Shown: positions 20,323 to 28,583 of the stretch, one piece after another | How the letters are laid out: each line of letters opens with the position of its first letter | How positions within the stretch are numbered: the first letter of the stretch is position 1 | Origin: Dokdonella_A sp040005635 | GTDB taxonomy: Bacteria > Pseudomonadota > Gammaproteobacteria > Xanthomonadales > Rhodanobacteraceae | Direction of reading: 5' to 3' | Assembly: GCA_040005635.1 (NCBI GenBank) | Contig: JBDTYM010000009.1 | Coordinates: 1-64,000, forward strand | Length of the DNA: 64,000 nt | Position numbers and translations under genes: made by a program | The notes under the pieces: model-generated | What the model was told of the DNA's origin: nothing | Seen by the model: only the letters and a program-made list of their open reading frames with translations | Database searches by the model: none

Positions 20323-20679
20323 CTATGTCTGCGAATAGGGCTCCAGCCGATCGGCGTAGCCGCCCAGCAGGTTCCACAGGGGAGCCTCCTTGTCCTCCGG
20401 TATGCGTGCGTAGGCGAAGGCGAGTTCGCCCTCGGTGACACGCGCCAGCCTCGCCTCGACGTGAATATCCAGCGCCTCGCCGAACAGCATGTCCAGCGCG
20501 TACAGGTCGCCGATCCTGCCGCTCCAGGCCTCCGGCCGGGCCACCAGCACACCGGTCGCCGAAATATTCTCGATTTCGCTGCTCCAGGCCTGGCTGCCGC
20601 TGCTCAGATAGATGGCCGAGCTGATCGGCATCCGCGCCGGCCGCAAGCGGCCGCCGTCCTCTTGTTTTGAGTTGGTCAT
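20323..20679 (-). CDS. PilZ-like domain protein within the rpf cluster
   Basis: A 118-residue single-domain protein that fits PilZ: an arginine-rich N-terminal turn (RLRPAR, residues 11–16), then the second motif NISATG (38–43, consensus D/NxSxxG) and alternating strands to about residue 100. PilZ domains bind cyclic-di-GMP, but the first motif is not the canonical RxxxR spacing, so binding is doubtful. GGGG shortly before ATG 20679 favours this start over an in-frame one at 20718. It lies between the RpfB-like ligase and rpfF on the opposite strand, divergent from rpfF. Next to an HD-GYP enzyme gene the context suggests a role in DSF/cyclic-di-GMP output. Confidence 0.72.
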   Translation of the reverse strand: MTNSKQEDGGRLRPARMPISSAIYLSSGSQAWSSEIENISATGVLVARPEAWSGRIGDLYALDMLFGEALDIHVEARLARVTEGELAFAYARIPEDKEAPLWNLLGGYADRLEPYSQT

Positions 20680-20883
20680 GCATCCCCGCACATTGCGTTG
20701 CGTCCCCCGCTCCACCAATTTTCAAGACTACCGATTAGTCATATGAGACACACGTTGTCAATATCGGGTGAAACTTCGGCTAGACTGCCTGCGATCGTCC
20801 CGTTCTGGGGCACTGGAGGGGTGCAGAGCGTTTGCCGCTCGGTCTGCGATCATCGAGCGGCTTCCTGTCCTGAGGGTAATGCC

Positions 20884-21813
20884 ATGACCGCCGTCGAATC
20901 GTTGCATCGTGATAATGATTATCGTCTCCTGCGCACCTTGGAAGATCCGGTGGCCAATGCCCACTGGTGCTTCATGCACGCGCATCGTTTTCCGCGTGAC
21001 ACGGGGTATCGCGCCTGCTTCTCCGTGGCGTTGATGAAGGAAATGCGGGAATTCCTCAAGCGCACCACCGACCGTCTGACGCTGCGATCCTCCAACTCCG
21101 ATGCAAGTCTGACTCATGTCGTCATCACCTCGGACACCAATGTCTACAATCTCGGCGGTGATCTCGAGCTGTTCTGCCGCTTGATCCGCGAACGCAATCG
21201 CGAGCATCTGCTGGCCTATGCCCGTTTGTGCGTCGAAGGCGTCCACGAAATTCATGCCGGCCTCAATCGCAATGCGCACACGGTGGCGCTGGTCCAGGGT
21301 GATGCGCTTGGCGGCGGCCTCGAGCTCGCGCTGTCGTGCCAGACCATCGTCGCCGAAAGCGGCGTCGGCATGGGCTTCCCGGAAGTCCTGTTCGATCTGT
21401 TCCCCGGCATGGGCGCCTACTCATTCCTGTGTCAGCGTGTCAGCCCGCGCTTCGCCGAAGAAATGATGCTCAACGGCACGATCTATTCGAGCGACGAATT
21501 GCATCGTCTCGGTCTCATCGACGTGCTGGTTCCGAAGGGCGAAGGCGTGCAGGCCGTGCACGATCTGATCCGACGCAATCAGCGTATTCCACATGCGCGC
21601 ACCGCGATGAATCGCGTCCGCCAGATCCGCAACCCAGTGACCCTGACCGAATTGATGCAAGTCACGGAAATCTGGGTCGATACCGCCATGCAGCTCGGCG
21701 AGAAGTCGTTGCGGACGATGGAACGCCTCGTACGTGCGCAGCAGAAGCGCCCGCTCATCGTGGAAAACCAGGAACGCGCACCCCTCGAAGTTGCACAAGT
21801 CGCGAGTTCCTGA
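20884..21813 (+). CDS. rpfF: DSF synthase RpfF (crotonase family)
   Basis: Makes the diffusible signal factor, a cis-2-unsaturated fatty acid, by acting on acyl-ACP as thioesterase and dehydratase. The 309-residue crotonase-fold protein carries the two catalytic glutamates as E147 (GGGLE) and E167 (GFPEVLF), 20 residues apart exactly as E141/E161 in Xanthomonas campestris RpfF; DALGGGLELALSCQTIVAE and FPGMGAYSFLCQRVS match that group rather than beta-oxidation hydratases. GAGGGT about seven bases before ATG 20884 sets the start. Convergent with rpfC, preceded by the RpfB-like ligase, it completes a recognisable rpf cluster. Confidence 0.93.
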   Translation: MTAVESLHRDNDYRLLRTLEDPVANAHWCFMHAHRFPRDTGYRACFSVALMKEMREFLKRTTDRLTLRSSNSDASLTHVVITSDTNVYNLGGDLELFCRLIRERNREHLLAYARLCVEGVHEIHAGLNRNAHTVALVQGDALGGGLELALSCQTIVAESGVGMGFPEVLFDLFPGMGAYSFLCQRVSPRFAEEMMLNGTIYSSDELHRLGLIDVLVPKGEGVQAVHDLIRRNQRIPHARTAMNRVRQIRNPVTLTELMQVTEIWVDTAMQLGEKSLRTMERLVRAQQKRPLIVENQERAPLEVAQVASS

Positions 21814-21862
21814 GGAATACCGGTCGGCTGCGCACCCACGTACGCCCGCCCTCAACATGCGA

Positions 21863-21889
21863 AGCCGGATCAGTGAATGCGATCCGGCT
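21863..21889. terminator. Inverted repeat between rpfF and rpfC
   Basis: A 9-bp perfect inverted repeat AGCCGGATC (21863–21871) / GATCCGGCT (21881–21889) with a nine-base loop. It overlaps the rpfC stop codon and lies 50 bases after rpfF. Convergent position suggests a shared transcript end; no T run follows. Confidence 0.55.
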
Positions 21890-24035
21890 CGCTGCTCCCC
21901 GTCTGCGGTGCCTGGGTCGGGGTCTTCAGCGAGGTACGCGCAAGTTCGAGTTGCTCCCGCAGTTGCTGGATTCGCTGCTGCCACTCGCGCGGTAGCTGCC
22001 AATTGCCGAGTTTCATCGCGTCGGACGCCGCACTGGACAGGCGTAGCGCGCCCATATTGCCGGCGACGCCCTTGAGCGCGTGGCACTGGTCGCGAAATGC
22101 GTCCCACTGTCCCAGCGCGCCGCTTCGTTCCAGATCACCAATCGTCTTCAGCGCATCGCGCAGGCATTCGTCGACGAAGAGGCCGACGAATCCTTCGCCG
22201 AGTTGCAGTTCGGCAAGCTCCTCGAGCACGGCACGTGAAATCACGTTGTCGGTCTCGCGTCCGGCTCTACCCGACGCAACGGACGGCGCCACCCTGGAAT
22301 CGCTGTCCACGTGCCCCAGCGCGACATCGGTCAAGGCTTCGAGCAGACGATTCAACGCAACCGGCTTGGTCAGGAAGGTGCGCGCACCCGCTTGTTCACA
22401 TTCACGCACCGTTGCCGCGGTCGCGTCCGCGCTGAGCACGATGAACGGTGTCAGCTGCTGCCCTGCTTCCATGATCCGGACCTGCTTCAGCACATCGAGG
22501 CCGCTGATCCCCGGCATGTGCAGATCGATGATTACGCCGTCGAAGCGTTCGTTCTCCAGTGCGGTCAGGACTTCTTCGCCACTCTGAACGGCACGCGCCT
22601 GATGGCCAGCCTTTTCGAGCAACCGGCACAGCACCGTGATATTCGCAGGTTGATCATCGGCGACCAGAAGGTGCAGCGACTTAACGCGCGCACGGTGGCG
22701 TACGAACGGATCGTCAAACGCGATGATGTTCTCGCCGCTGCGCGCCGCCTTTCCGGCCTGTTCCAGCGGCACTTCAACCGCCCGGAACGGAATTTCGACC
22801 CAGAAATTCGATCCCTTGCCCTCGACGCTCTCGAAAGCGATATGTCCGCCGAGCAGCTCGGTCAACGATTTAGCGATCGTGGTGCCAAGGCCGGTACCGC
22901 CAAAGCGACGCCCATGACCGCCTTCTGCCTGCTCGAACGCCTGGAAAATGCGCCCCTGCGCGTCCATCGGAATACCGATCCCGGTGTCGCGTACCGAAAA
23001 GCGCAATGCGGCGATCGGATCGGCGTCCGCATTGATGCGGGCGATGTCCACTGCGACGCTGCCCTGTTCGGTGAACTTGATCGCATTGGAGAGCAGATTG
23101 AGCAGAATCTGGCGCAGGTGATCGCCGTCGCCGTGCAGGATCACCGGCACACCGCGACCGATCTTGATGTCGAACACGATGCCCTTGTTGTGGGCCAGCG
23201 GCTGCAGCATCACCTGGATGCCGTCGAGGACATCGGCGAGACGGAAGTCCGCCTCGGTGCATTTCAGCTTGCCGACCTCGATCGCCGAAATATCGAGCAC
23301 ATCCTCGACCAGGGCCAACAGGGTCTTCGCGGACGCCTGGATCACTTCCGCGCACTCGCGCTGCTCGCTGGTCAGCTTGGTCGTCGACAACAGCTCCGAC
23401 ATGCCGACGACGCCGTTCAGCGGCGTGCGGAACTCGTGGCTCATGTTGGCGAGGAAGCGGCTCTTCGCCTCGTTGGCGCGGCGCGCATCCTCGGTCGCCC
23501 GGGTCAGGGCGCGCAGCAACGAAGTAAGGTAGGCCGGAATCGCGATCAGACCGATCAGCAGTCCCCAGGCCAACGCCTGGTTCTCCAGCCAGTAGGGAGT
23601 GAACAGGATGACCGGCACGAAGGAAAGACTGGCGAGGCCAACCGCGACCATCAGAAAACGCGGACCGTAGCGGAGGCCGTTGCCGATCGTGACCCACAGG
23701 TACACGACATAGACGGGCGCCAGATGCGCACCCATCAGATGCATCGCCGAGCCCATCATCGTGTAGTCGACGAACATGCCGGCGACGCGGCGCACACGCG
23801 ATACGCCCGGCTGCATCGCGATCGCGATCAGGATGGCTGCGCCGGCCAGCGATTCGACGGCCACCAGCGACAACACCGCGCGCAGCGACGGATCCTGAAA
23901 CCCGGTGATGCTGCCGACGCCAAACAGGTAGACCAGCACGATGCCGAGGATGCAAAGCCGGATGATCGCCTGCTCGTGCTCGCTGTCCGGCCGCTTTGCG
24001 TAGCGTGCCTTGACCGTCGCGAGTAGGGAATTCAT
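21870..24035 (-). CDS. rpfC: Hybrid sensor histidine kinase RpfC (DSF receptor)
   Basis: Senses DSF and passes phosphate to RpfG; in Xanthomonas its receiver domain also binds and restrains RpfF. The 721-residue protein has about five membrane spans (residues 25–175), a HisKA domain with H200 (NMSHEFRTPLNG), a GHKL ATPase domain (N-box NLLSNAIKF about 312, GTGLG about 380), a receiver with D504 (IIDLHMPG), and a C-terminal Hpt with H652 (CHALKG). These match H198, D512 and H657 of X. campestris RpfC. ATG 24035 is preceded by AAGG and starts the membrane region; an upstream in-frame start at 24176 would overlap rpfG. Confidence 0.94.
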   Translation of the reverse strand: MNSLLATVKARYAKRPDSEHEQAIIRLCILGIVLVYLFGVGSITGFQDPSLRAVLSLVAVESLAGAAILIAIAMQPGVSRVRRVAGMFVDYTMMGSAMHLMGAHLAPVYVVYLWVTIGNGLRYGPRFLMVAVGLASLSFVPVILFTPYWLENQALAWGLLIGLIAIPAYLTSLLRALTRATEDARRANEAKSRFLANMSHEFRTPLNGVVGMSELLSTTKLTSEQRECAEVIQASAKTLLALVEDVLDISAIEVGKLKCTEADFRLADVLDGIQVMLQPLAHNKGIVFDIKIGRGVPVILHGDGDHLRQILLNLLSNAIKFTEQGSVAVDIARINADADPIAALRFSVRDTGIGIPMDAQGRIFQAFEQAEGGHGRRFGGTGLGTTIAKSLTELLGGHIAFESVEGKGSNFWVEIPFRAVEVPLEQAGKAARSGENIIAFDDPFVRHRARVKSLHLLVADDQPANITVLCRLLEKAGHQARAVQSGEEVLTALENERFDGVIIDLHMPGISGLDVLKQVRIMEAGQQLTPFIVLSADATAATVRECEQAGARTFLTKPVALNRLLEALTDVALGHVDSDSRVAPSVASGRAGRETDNVISRAVLEELAELQLGEGFVGLFVDECLRDALKTIGDLERSGALGQWDAFRDQCHALKGVAGNMGALRLSSAASDAMKLGNWQLPREWQQRIQQLREQLELARTSLKTPTQAPQTGSSEPDRIH

Positions 24036-24069
24036 ACGTTTCAACCTTGCGGGCCGGGTGCCCGCGGCT

Positions 24070-25122
24070 TCACCCGCCCAGGCTTGGCGGAGCCAGCTTG
24101 GCGTTGAGGATGTCGAGGATACGCGCTTGATGGGCCAGGAGAGCATCGACACAGGCAGGATCAAAAAGCGTGCCACGATTGGCTTTTATGTAATCAAACG
24201 CCTCATCGGAACTCCACGCGCGTTTGTAGGGGCGTTCCGACGTCAGCGCATCGAATACGTCCGCCACAGCCACGATGCGCGCCGGCAGCGGAATCGCCTC
24301 GCCTTTCAGGCCGTCCGGATAGCCGCTGCCATCCCAGCGTTCGTGATGGCGCAACGCGATCAACGCACCCATCTGCACGAAGCGGCTCTGGCTGTCACGC
24401 AGGATCTCGTAGCCGATCAGTGGATGCCGGCGCATCACGGCGAATTCCTCATCGCTGAGACTGCCGCGCTTCAACAATACGTTGTCGGGGATGCCGATCT
24501 TGCCGATATCGTGCAGCGGGGCCGCCGAGGTCAGCGTCTTGATGTCCTCCTCGGCCATGCCGAGGGCCTCGGCGAGGACCTCGGCATAATGCGACATTCG
24601 CAACAAGTGGATTCCTGTACCAAGATCACGGTACTCGATCGCCTTGGCGAGCCGGTACAGCGTCTCGCGCTCGCGCTGCTCGACCTCGTGCAGCCCCTCC
24701 AGCACGCGGCTCTCGAGCGAGCGGGCGCGCTCCTTCACGGATTCGCCCTGCTGGCGCAACTGCAGGAGGTTCTTGCAGCGCGTACGCAACTCACGCGGGC
24801 GCACCGGTTTCACAAGGAAATCGATGACCCCGGCTTCGAGCGCAGCCTGACGCACCGGCTCGTCGCCGACCACGCTGATCAGCACGATCGGGACGTCACG
24901 ACGTGACAGCGAGCGGCGGAAACGGCGCGCGAACTCCAGGCCATCCATTTCCGGCATGCGGTAGTCGAGCAGGACGAGATCGGTGACATTCGCCTCCGAC
25001 CAGCGCAAGGCTTCGACCGGACTGCCGAAATCCGCTGTGCGCACGCCGGGTCCGATCGCCTCGACGACGTGCCGCAGCATCGTGCGTGCGGAAGGCTGGT
25101 CATCGACGATCAGTACGTTCAA
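24070..25122 (-). CDS. rpfG: Response regulator RpfG, HD-GYP cyclic-di-GMP phosphodiesterase
   Basis: Degrades cyclic-di-GMP when phosphorylated by RpfC. The 350-residue protein has a receiver (acidic pair D7-D8, phospho-acceptor D53 in LLDYRMPEMD, K105) and an HD-GYP domain: first ligand region GTGIHLLRMS, H204-D205 (LHDIGKIG), HHE at 259–261 and GYP at 267–269 (DGSGYP). The start is a TTG at 25122, since the first strand (NVLIVDDQ) begins at once and GGAG stands seven bases upstream; no in-frame ATG fits. rpfC follows after 34 bases, so the two form an operon. The rpfH gene found between them in some Xanthomonas is absent. Confidence 0.94.
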   Translation of the reverse strand: MNVLIVDDQPSARTMLRHVVEAIGPGVRTADFGSPVEALRWSEANVTDLVLLDYRMPEMDGLEFARRFRRSLSRRDVPIVLISVVGDEPVRQAALEAGVIDFLVKPVRPRELRTRCKNLLQLRQQGESVKERARSLESRVLEGLHEVEQRERETLYRLAKAIEYRDLGTGIHLLRMSHYAEVLAEALGMAEEDIKTLTSAAPLHDIGKIGIPDNVLLKRGSLSDEEFAVMRRHPLIGYEILRDSQSRFVQMGALIALRHHERWDGSGYPDGLKGEAIPLPARIVAVADVFDALTSERPYKRAWSSDEAFDYIKANRGTLFDPACVDALLAHQARILDILNAKLAPPSLGG

Positions 25123-25351
25123 GCAGGTTCTCCACGGTCGGATGCGGCCGATTGCGTCCCTTTTTGCAGCACTCCGTGGACCACGCGCGCACCGGTGTGA
25201 CTGGCGCCGGCATTCCATCGGACAGCCGCCTCCGCAGCGCGAGCACTTCCGTTGTCTAGGCTAGCACAATCGACGCAGCTGCCACTCATGCCGGACGCCA
25301 CCGACCACGCGGCGCCGGACGTACTCACGCAGCAGGCACGATCATCACGCC

Positions 25352-26869
25352 TCAGGCTTCCGGACGCATATACGGGAACAACAATACGTCGCGGATCGAA
25401 GGCACGTCAGCGAACAGCATCACTAAGCGATCGATGCCGACGCCGAGTCCACCCGTCGGCGGCATGCCGTACTCGAGCGCACGGATATAGTCCGCGTCGT
25501 AGTGCATCGCCTCATCGTCGCCAGCGTCCTTCGCTTGCACCTGCGCGAGGAAGCGCTGCGCCTGGTCCTCCGGATCGTTGAGTTCCGAAAATCCGTTCGC
25601 CAGTTCCTTCGCACCGACGAACAACTCGAAGCGATCGGTGACTTCGGGATCGTCATCGCTCGCGCGCGCCAGCGGCGAGACCTCGGTCGGATACTGCGTG
25701 ACGAAGGTCGGCTGGATCAGCGAGCCTTCGACGGTTGCCTCGAAAATCTCCAGCAACAAACGGCCCCAGCCAAACTCCTTCTTGACGTGCACGCCGAGCC
25801 GCGTGGCATGCCGTGCCAGCGCATCGCGGTCGCGCAATTCATGCTCGCCGATGTCGGGATTGTGATGGCGAACCGCCTCGGCCATCGCCCAACACCTGAA
25901 GGGCGGACCGACGTCGATGTCGCGACCTTCCCAGCTCAACGTGGTCGTGCCGCGCGTCGCCAGCGCCATTTCGCGGATCATCGCCTCGGTCAGGTCCATG
26001 ATCTCGTTGTAGGTCGCGTAGGCCTGATATAGCTCGAGCATCGTGAACTCGGGGTTGTGCCGCGTCGACACGCCCTCGTTGCGGAAATTGCGATTGATCT
26101 CGTACACCCGCTCGAATCCGCCGACGACGAGACGCTTCAGGTAAAGCTCCGGTGCCACCCGCAGGTACATGTCCAGATCGAGCGCGTTGTGGTGCGTCAC
26201 GAATGGCTTCGCGGTGGCGCCGCCCGGAATCGGGTGCATCATCGGCGTCTCCACTTCCATGAACCGTCGTGGCTCGGCTTCGAGCCACTGCCGCATGAAG
26301 CGGATCATCGCCGAGCGCAGCTCGAATACGCGGCGCGACTCGGCGGTGACGATCAGATCGACGTAGCGCTGCCGATAGCGCTGCTCGACATCGGCAAGTC
26401 CGTGCCACTTGTCCGGCAACGGTCGCAACGACTTCGTCAGCAGACGCAATCGGTCGACCTTTATGGAAAGCTCGCCGGTCCGGGTGCGTGTCAGCACGCC
26501 TTGCGCGCCCACGATGTCGCCGACGTCCCATCCCTTGAATGCATCGTAGGCGTCGCCGAGAGCGGAATGCTGCAGGAATAGCTGAATGCGCTCGGAAACG
26601 TCCTGAATCTGCGCGAAGCTGGCCTTGCCCATCACGCGCTTGGCGATCAAACGTCCAGCGACGCTCACGCGCCGCTGCAGGGACTCGAGCGCCTCAGCGG
26701 TCCATTGCTCGTGATCTGCAAATTCCTTCTGCAGATCCCCGGCGAACGCGTCGATCCTGAAGTCATTCGGGAATGCGACCCCGAGAGCACGGAGCGCGCG
26801 CAGTTTTTCGCGACGCTCGGCGATCAGCTTGTTTTCGTCGGGCGCCTGATTATCGGTGGGATTGCTCAT
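25352..26869 (-). CDS. lysS: Lysyl-tRNA synthetase, class II
   Basis: Charges tRNA-Lys. The 505-residue protein equals the E. coli enzyme in length and has an N-terminal OB-fold anticodon-binding domain (VSVAGRLIAKRVMGKASF), class II motif 2 (FRNEGVSTRHNPEFTMLE) and motif 3 (GLGVGIDRLVMLF). ATG 26869 gives the expected N-terminus (MSNPTDNQAPDENKLIAERREK); the frame is open further upstream but without conserved sequence. It lies downstream of prfB, the same pairing as in E. coli, separated by a palindromic repeat. Confidence 0.97.
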   Translation of the reverse strand: MSNPTDNQAPDENKLIAERREKLRALRALGVAFPNDFRIDAFAGDLQKEFADHEQWTAEALESLQRRVSVAGRLIAKRVMGKASFAQIQDVSERIQLFLQHSALGDAYDAFKGWDVGDIVGAQGVLTRTRTGELSIKVDRLRLLTKSLRPLPDKWHGLADVEQRYRQRYVDLIVTAESRRVFELRSAMIRFMRQWLEAEPRRFMEVETPMMHPIPGGATAKPFVTHHNALDLDMYLRVAPELYLKRLVVGGFERVYEINRNFRNEGVSTRHNPEFTMLELYQAYATYNEIMDLTEAMIREMALATRGTTTLSWEGRDIDVGPPFRCWAMAEAVRHHNPDIGEHELRDRDALARHATRLGVHVKKEFGWGRLLLEIFEATVEGSLIQPTFVTQYPTEVSPLARASDDDPEVTDRFELFVGAKELANGFSELNDPEDQAQRFLAQVQAKDAGDDEAMHYDADYIRALEYGMPPTGGLGVGIDRLVMLFADVPSIRDVLLFPYMRPEA

Positions 26870-26957
26870 GGAATCGGCACTGGGTGGAAACTGAAAAAGG
26901 GAATCGGCTTTACGGCAGTCGTCGGAATCCGTTTTGCCTTTTATCCAAAAGAACAAA

Positions 26958-26985
26958 TGGATCCCGGCATGCGCCGGGATGACGA
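26958..26985. repeat. Short palindromic intergenic repeat, copy 3
   Basis: ATCCCGGC (26961–26968) and GCCGGGAT (26973–26980) form an 8-bp hairpin with loop ATGC, flanked by TGG and GACGAG. It is nearly identical to the copy at 9546–9574 and in the same orientation. It lies between prfB and lysS, 14 bases past the prfB stop. Confidence 0.75.
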
Positions 26986-26998
26986 GCGTATCGAACCG

Positions 26999-28124
26999 TC
27001 AGGCATCCGAGCGTTTTGCGCCTGCTTCCAGGCCCGCCTTCAGACTCGCTTCGACGAATTCGTCGAGATCGCCATCGAGCACTTTCTGCGTATCCGTGCG
27101 CTCGATGCCGGTGCGTAGATCCTTGATGCGCGACTGATCGAGGACGTAACTGCGAATCTGGTGGCCCCAGCCGATATCCGATTTGGTCGCCTCCAGCGCA
27201 TCCTTGACGGCGTTTCGTTTCTGGATTTCCAATTCATACAACTTGGCTTTGAGCATCTTCATCGCACGATCACGATTGGCGTGTTGCGAGCGTTCGGTCT
27301 GGCAGGCCACGACCGTGTTGGTCGGCACATGCGTGATGCGCACCGCCGACTCGGTCTTGTTGACGTGCTGTCCGCCGGCACCCGATGAGCGATACACGTC
27401 GGTGCGCAGATCGGCCGGATTGATGTCGATCTCGATGCTGTCGTCGACTTCCGGCGACACGAACACCGAGGTGAAACTGGTGTGTCGACGATTGTCCGAG
27501 TCGAACGGCGACTTGCGCACGAGCCGATGCACGCCGATCTCGGTCTTGAGCCAGCCGTAGGCATGATCGCCCTCGACGCGGAAGGTCGCGCTCTTGATGC
27601 CGGCGACATCACCGGCGCTCGCTTCGAGCAGCTCGGTCTTCCAGCCGCGGCCTTCGGCCCAGCGCAGGTACATGCGCAGCAACATCTCCGCCCAATCCTG
27701 CGCTTCGGTGCCGCCGGCACCGGCCTGGATATCGACGAACGCATTGGCGCTATCCATCTCGCCGGAGAACATACGCTGGAATTCGAGCTTGTCGACTTGC
27801 GCAGCGAGCGTCTCGGCATCCTTGGCGACCGCCAGTGCGGTGCCCTCGTCACCTTCGTCGATGGCGAGATCGAGCAGATCGCCCGCTTCGACCAGACTTT
27901 CGGTCAGGCTGCGGATGCCACCGACGACGCGATCGAGATTCGCGCGCTCCTTGCCGAGATCCTGCGCGCGCTGCGGATTGTCCCAGACATCCGGATTTTC
28001 GAGTTCGCGAGTGACTTCCTCGAGCCGCTCGGCCTTGGCCTCGAAGTCAAAGATACCCCCTAAGCGACGCCACACGATCCTTCAGATCGGCGATGCGCGC
28101 ATGAATCGGATTGGTTTCGATCAC
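26999..28124 (-). CDS. prfB: Peptide chain release factor 2, expressed by programmed +1 frameshift
   Basis: Releases peptides at UGA and UAA. The first 25 codons run from GTG 28124 to an in-frame TGA at 28049–28047; the rest of the protein (from GAC at 28048) is in the +1 frame, giving 374 residues in all. The stop recognition motif SPF (RKSPFDSDNRR) and the GGQ loop (SSGAGGQHVNKTESAVR) are intact. The frameshift lets RF2 levels control its own synthesis, since slow termination at UGA favours shifting. A simple caller would start it at 28075 and lose the N-terminus. lysS follows on the same strand. Confidence 0.96.
28046..28061 (-). promoter_or_regulatory. prfB programmed +1 frameshift site
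   Basis: On the minus strand the sequence AGGGGGTATCTTTGAC is identical to the E. coli prfB site: a Shine-Dalgarno-like AGGGGG three bases before the slippery CUU codon, then the UGA stop and C. The ribosome shifts from CUU-UGA to CUU-(U)-GAC. Confidence 0.97.
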
Positions 28125-28333
28125 GAAGTATGACGACTGAATTGGGGCGCGCAGGATAGCAAATCGAGCCCGCGAGCGGTGCCGGCCACGGCAGCGCGGC
28201 TGCGTCGCCAGCCACTGCGGCCTACACACTACGCAACAGGAACCTCGTTGCGTCCCGCACGACTGCGCGAATGGCGTCGAGGCATCCGACGGATCATATC
28301 GGGGCGGACGCCAACCCACGCAAAGGAGAAGCC

Positions 28334-28390
28334 ATGCAACGACCACTCTTGCTCACGCAGAACATCGAGAAGCTGATCAAGAAAGGCTGA
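28334..28390 (+). CDS. Possible small protein of 18 residues
   Basis: ATG 28334 is preceded by AAAGGAG at a five-base spacing (28323–28328 AAGGAG), one of the best ribosome binding sites in the window. The frame encodes MQRPLLLTQNIEKLIKKG and stops at TGA 28388–28390. The peptide could form a short amphipathic helix with a basic end (EKLIKKG). I do not recognise it. It is on the strand opposite to the surrounding prfB and recJ genes, in a 460-base gap, so it would be a separate transcript. Alternatives are a leader peptide or a chance frame; the site strength is the main argument. Confidence 0.4.
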   Translation: MQRPLLLTQNIEKLIKKG

Positions 28391-28471
28391 TCGGCGGCGC
28401 GGCGCGGGGACGCGCGCCCATGTTGGCTGTCGAATGGTCCCACTTTGCGCAAGCGAGGACAAAGATTGAGG

Positions 28472-28528
28472 CACGAAGTACACGAAGGGAAAACAGTCGG
28501 TCAAAAAACCATCTTCGTGTTCTTCGCG
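28472..28528. repeat. Palindromic element with CACGAAG-type arms
   Basis: The left arm CACGAAGTACACGAAG (28472–28487) and the right arm CTTCGTGTTCTTCGCG (28513–28528) are inverted with 14 of 16 matches, around a 25-base A-rich loop. Each arm is itself a tandem of CACGAAG-like units. This differs from the other palindromic family in the window and resembles REP-type intergenic elements. Confidence 0.55.
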
Positions 28529-28583
28529 TTTCAGGCTTTGCTTTTGCGCACCCCAGCCATGAAGGATGGCAGCAACGATCGTG

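Larger units (their letters stand above)
28125..28583. other. prfB–recJ intergenic region
   Basis: About 460 bases without an ordinary gene, in the middle of an otherwise compact leftward block. It contains the prfB promoter region on the minus strand, an 18-codon rightward reading frame at 28334–28390, and a palindromic element at 28472–28528. Base composition drops noticeably in 28440–28560, where A and T runs appear. Confidence 0.5.

Noticed and set aside
20756..20787. Promoter-like TTGTCA and TAGACT hexamers upstream of rpfF
   Set aside because: The spacing is about 20 bases, too long for a normal sigma-70 promoter, so I did not list it.
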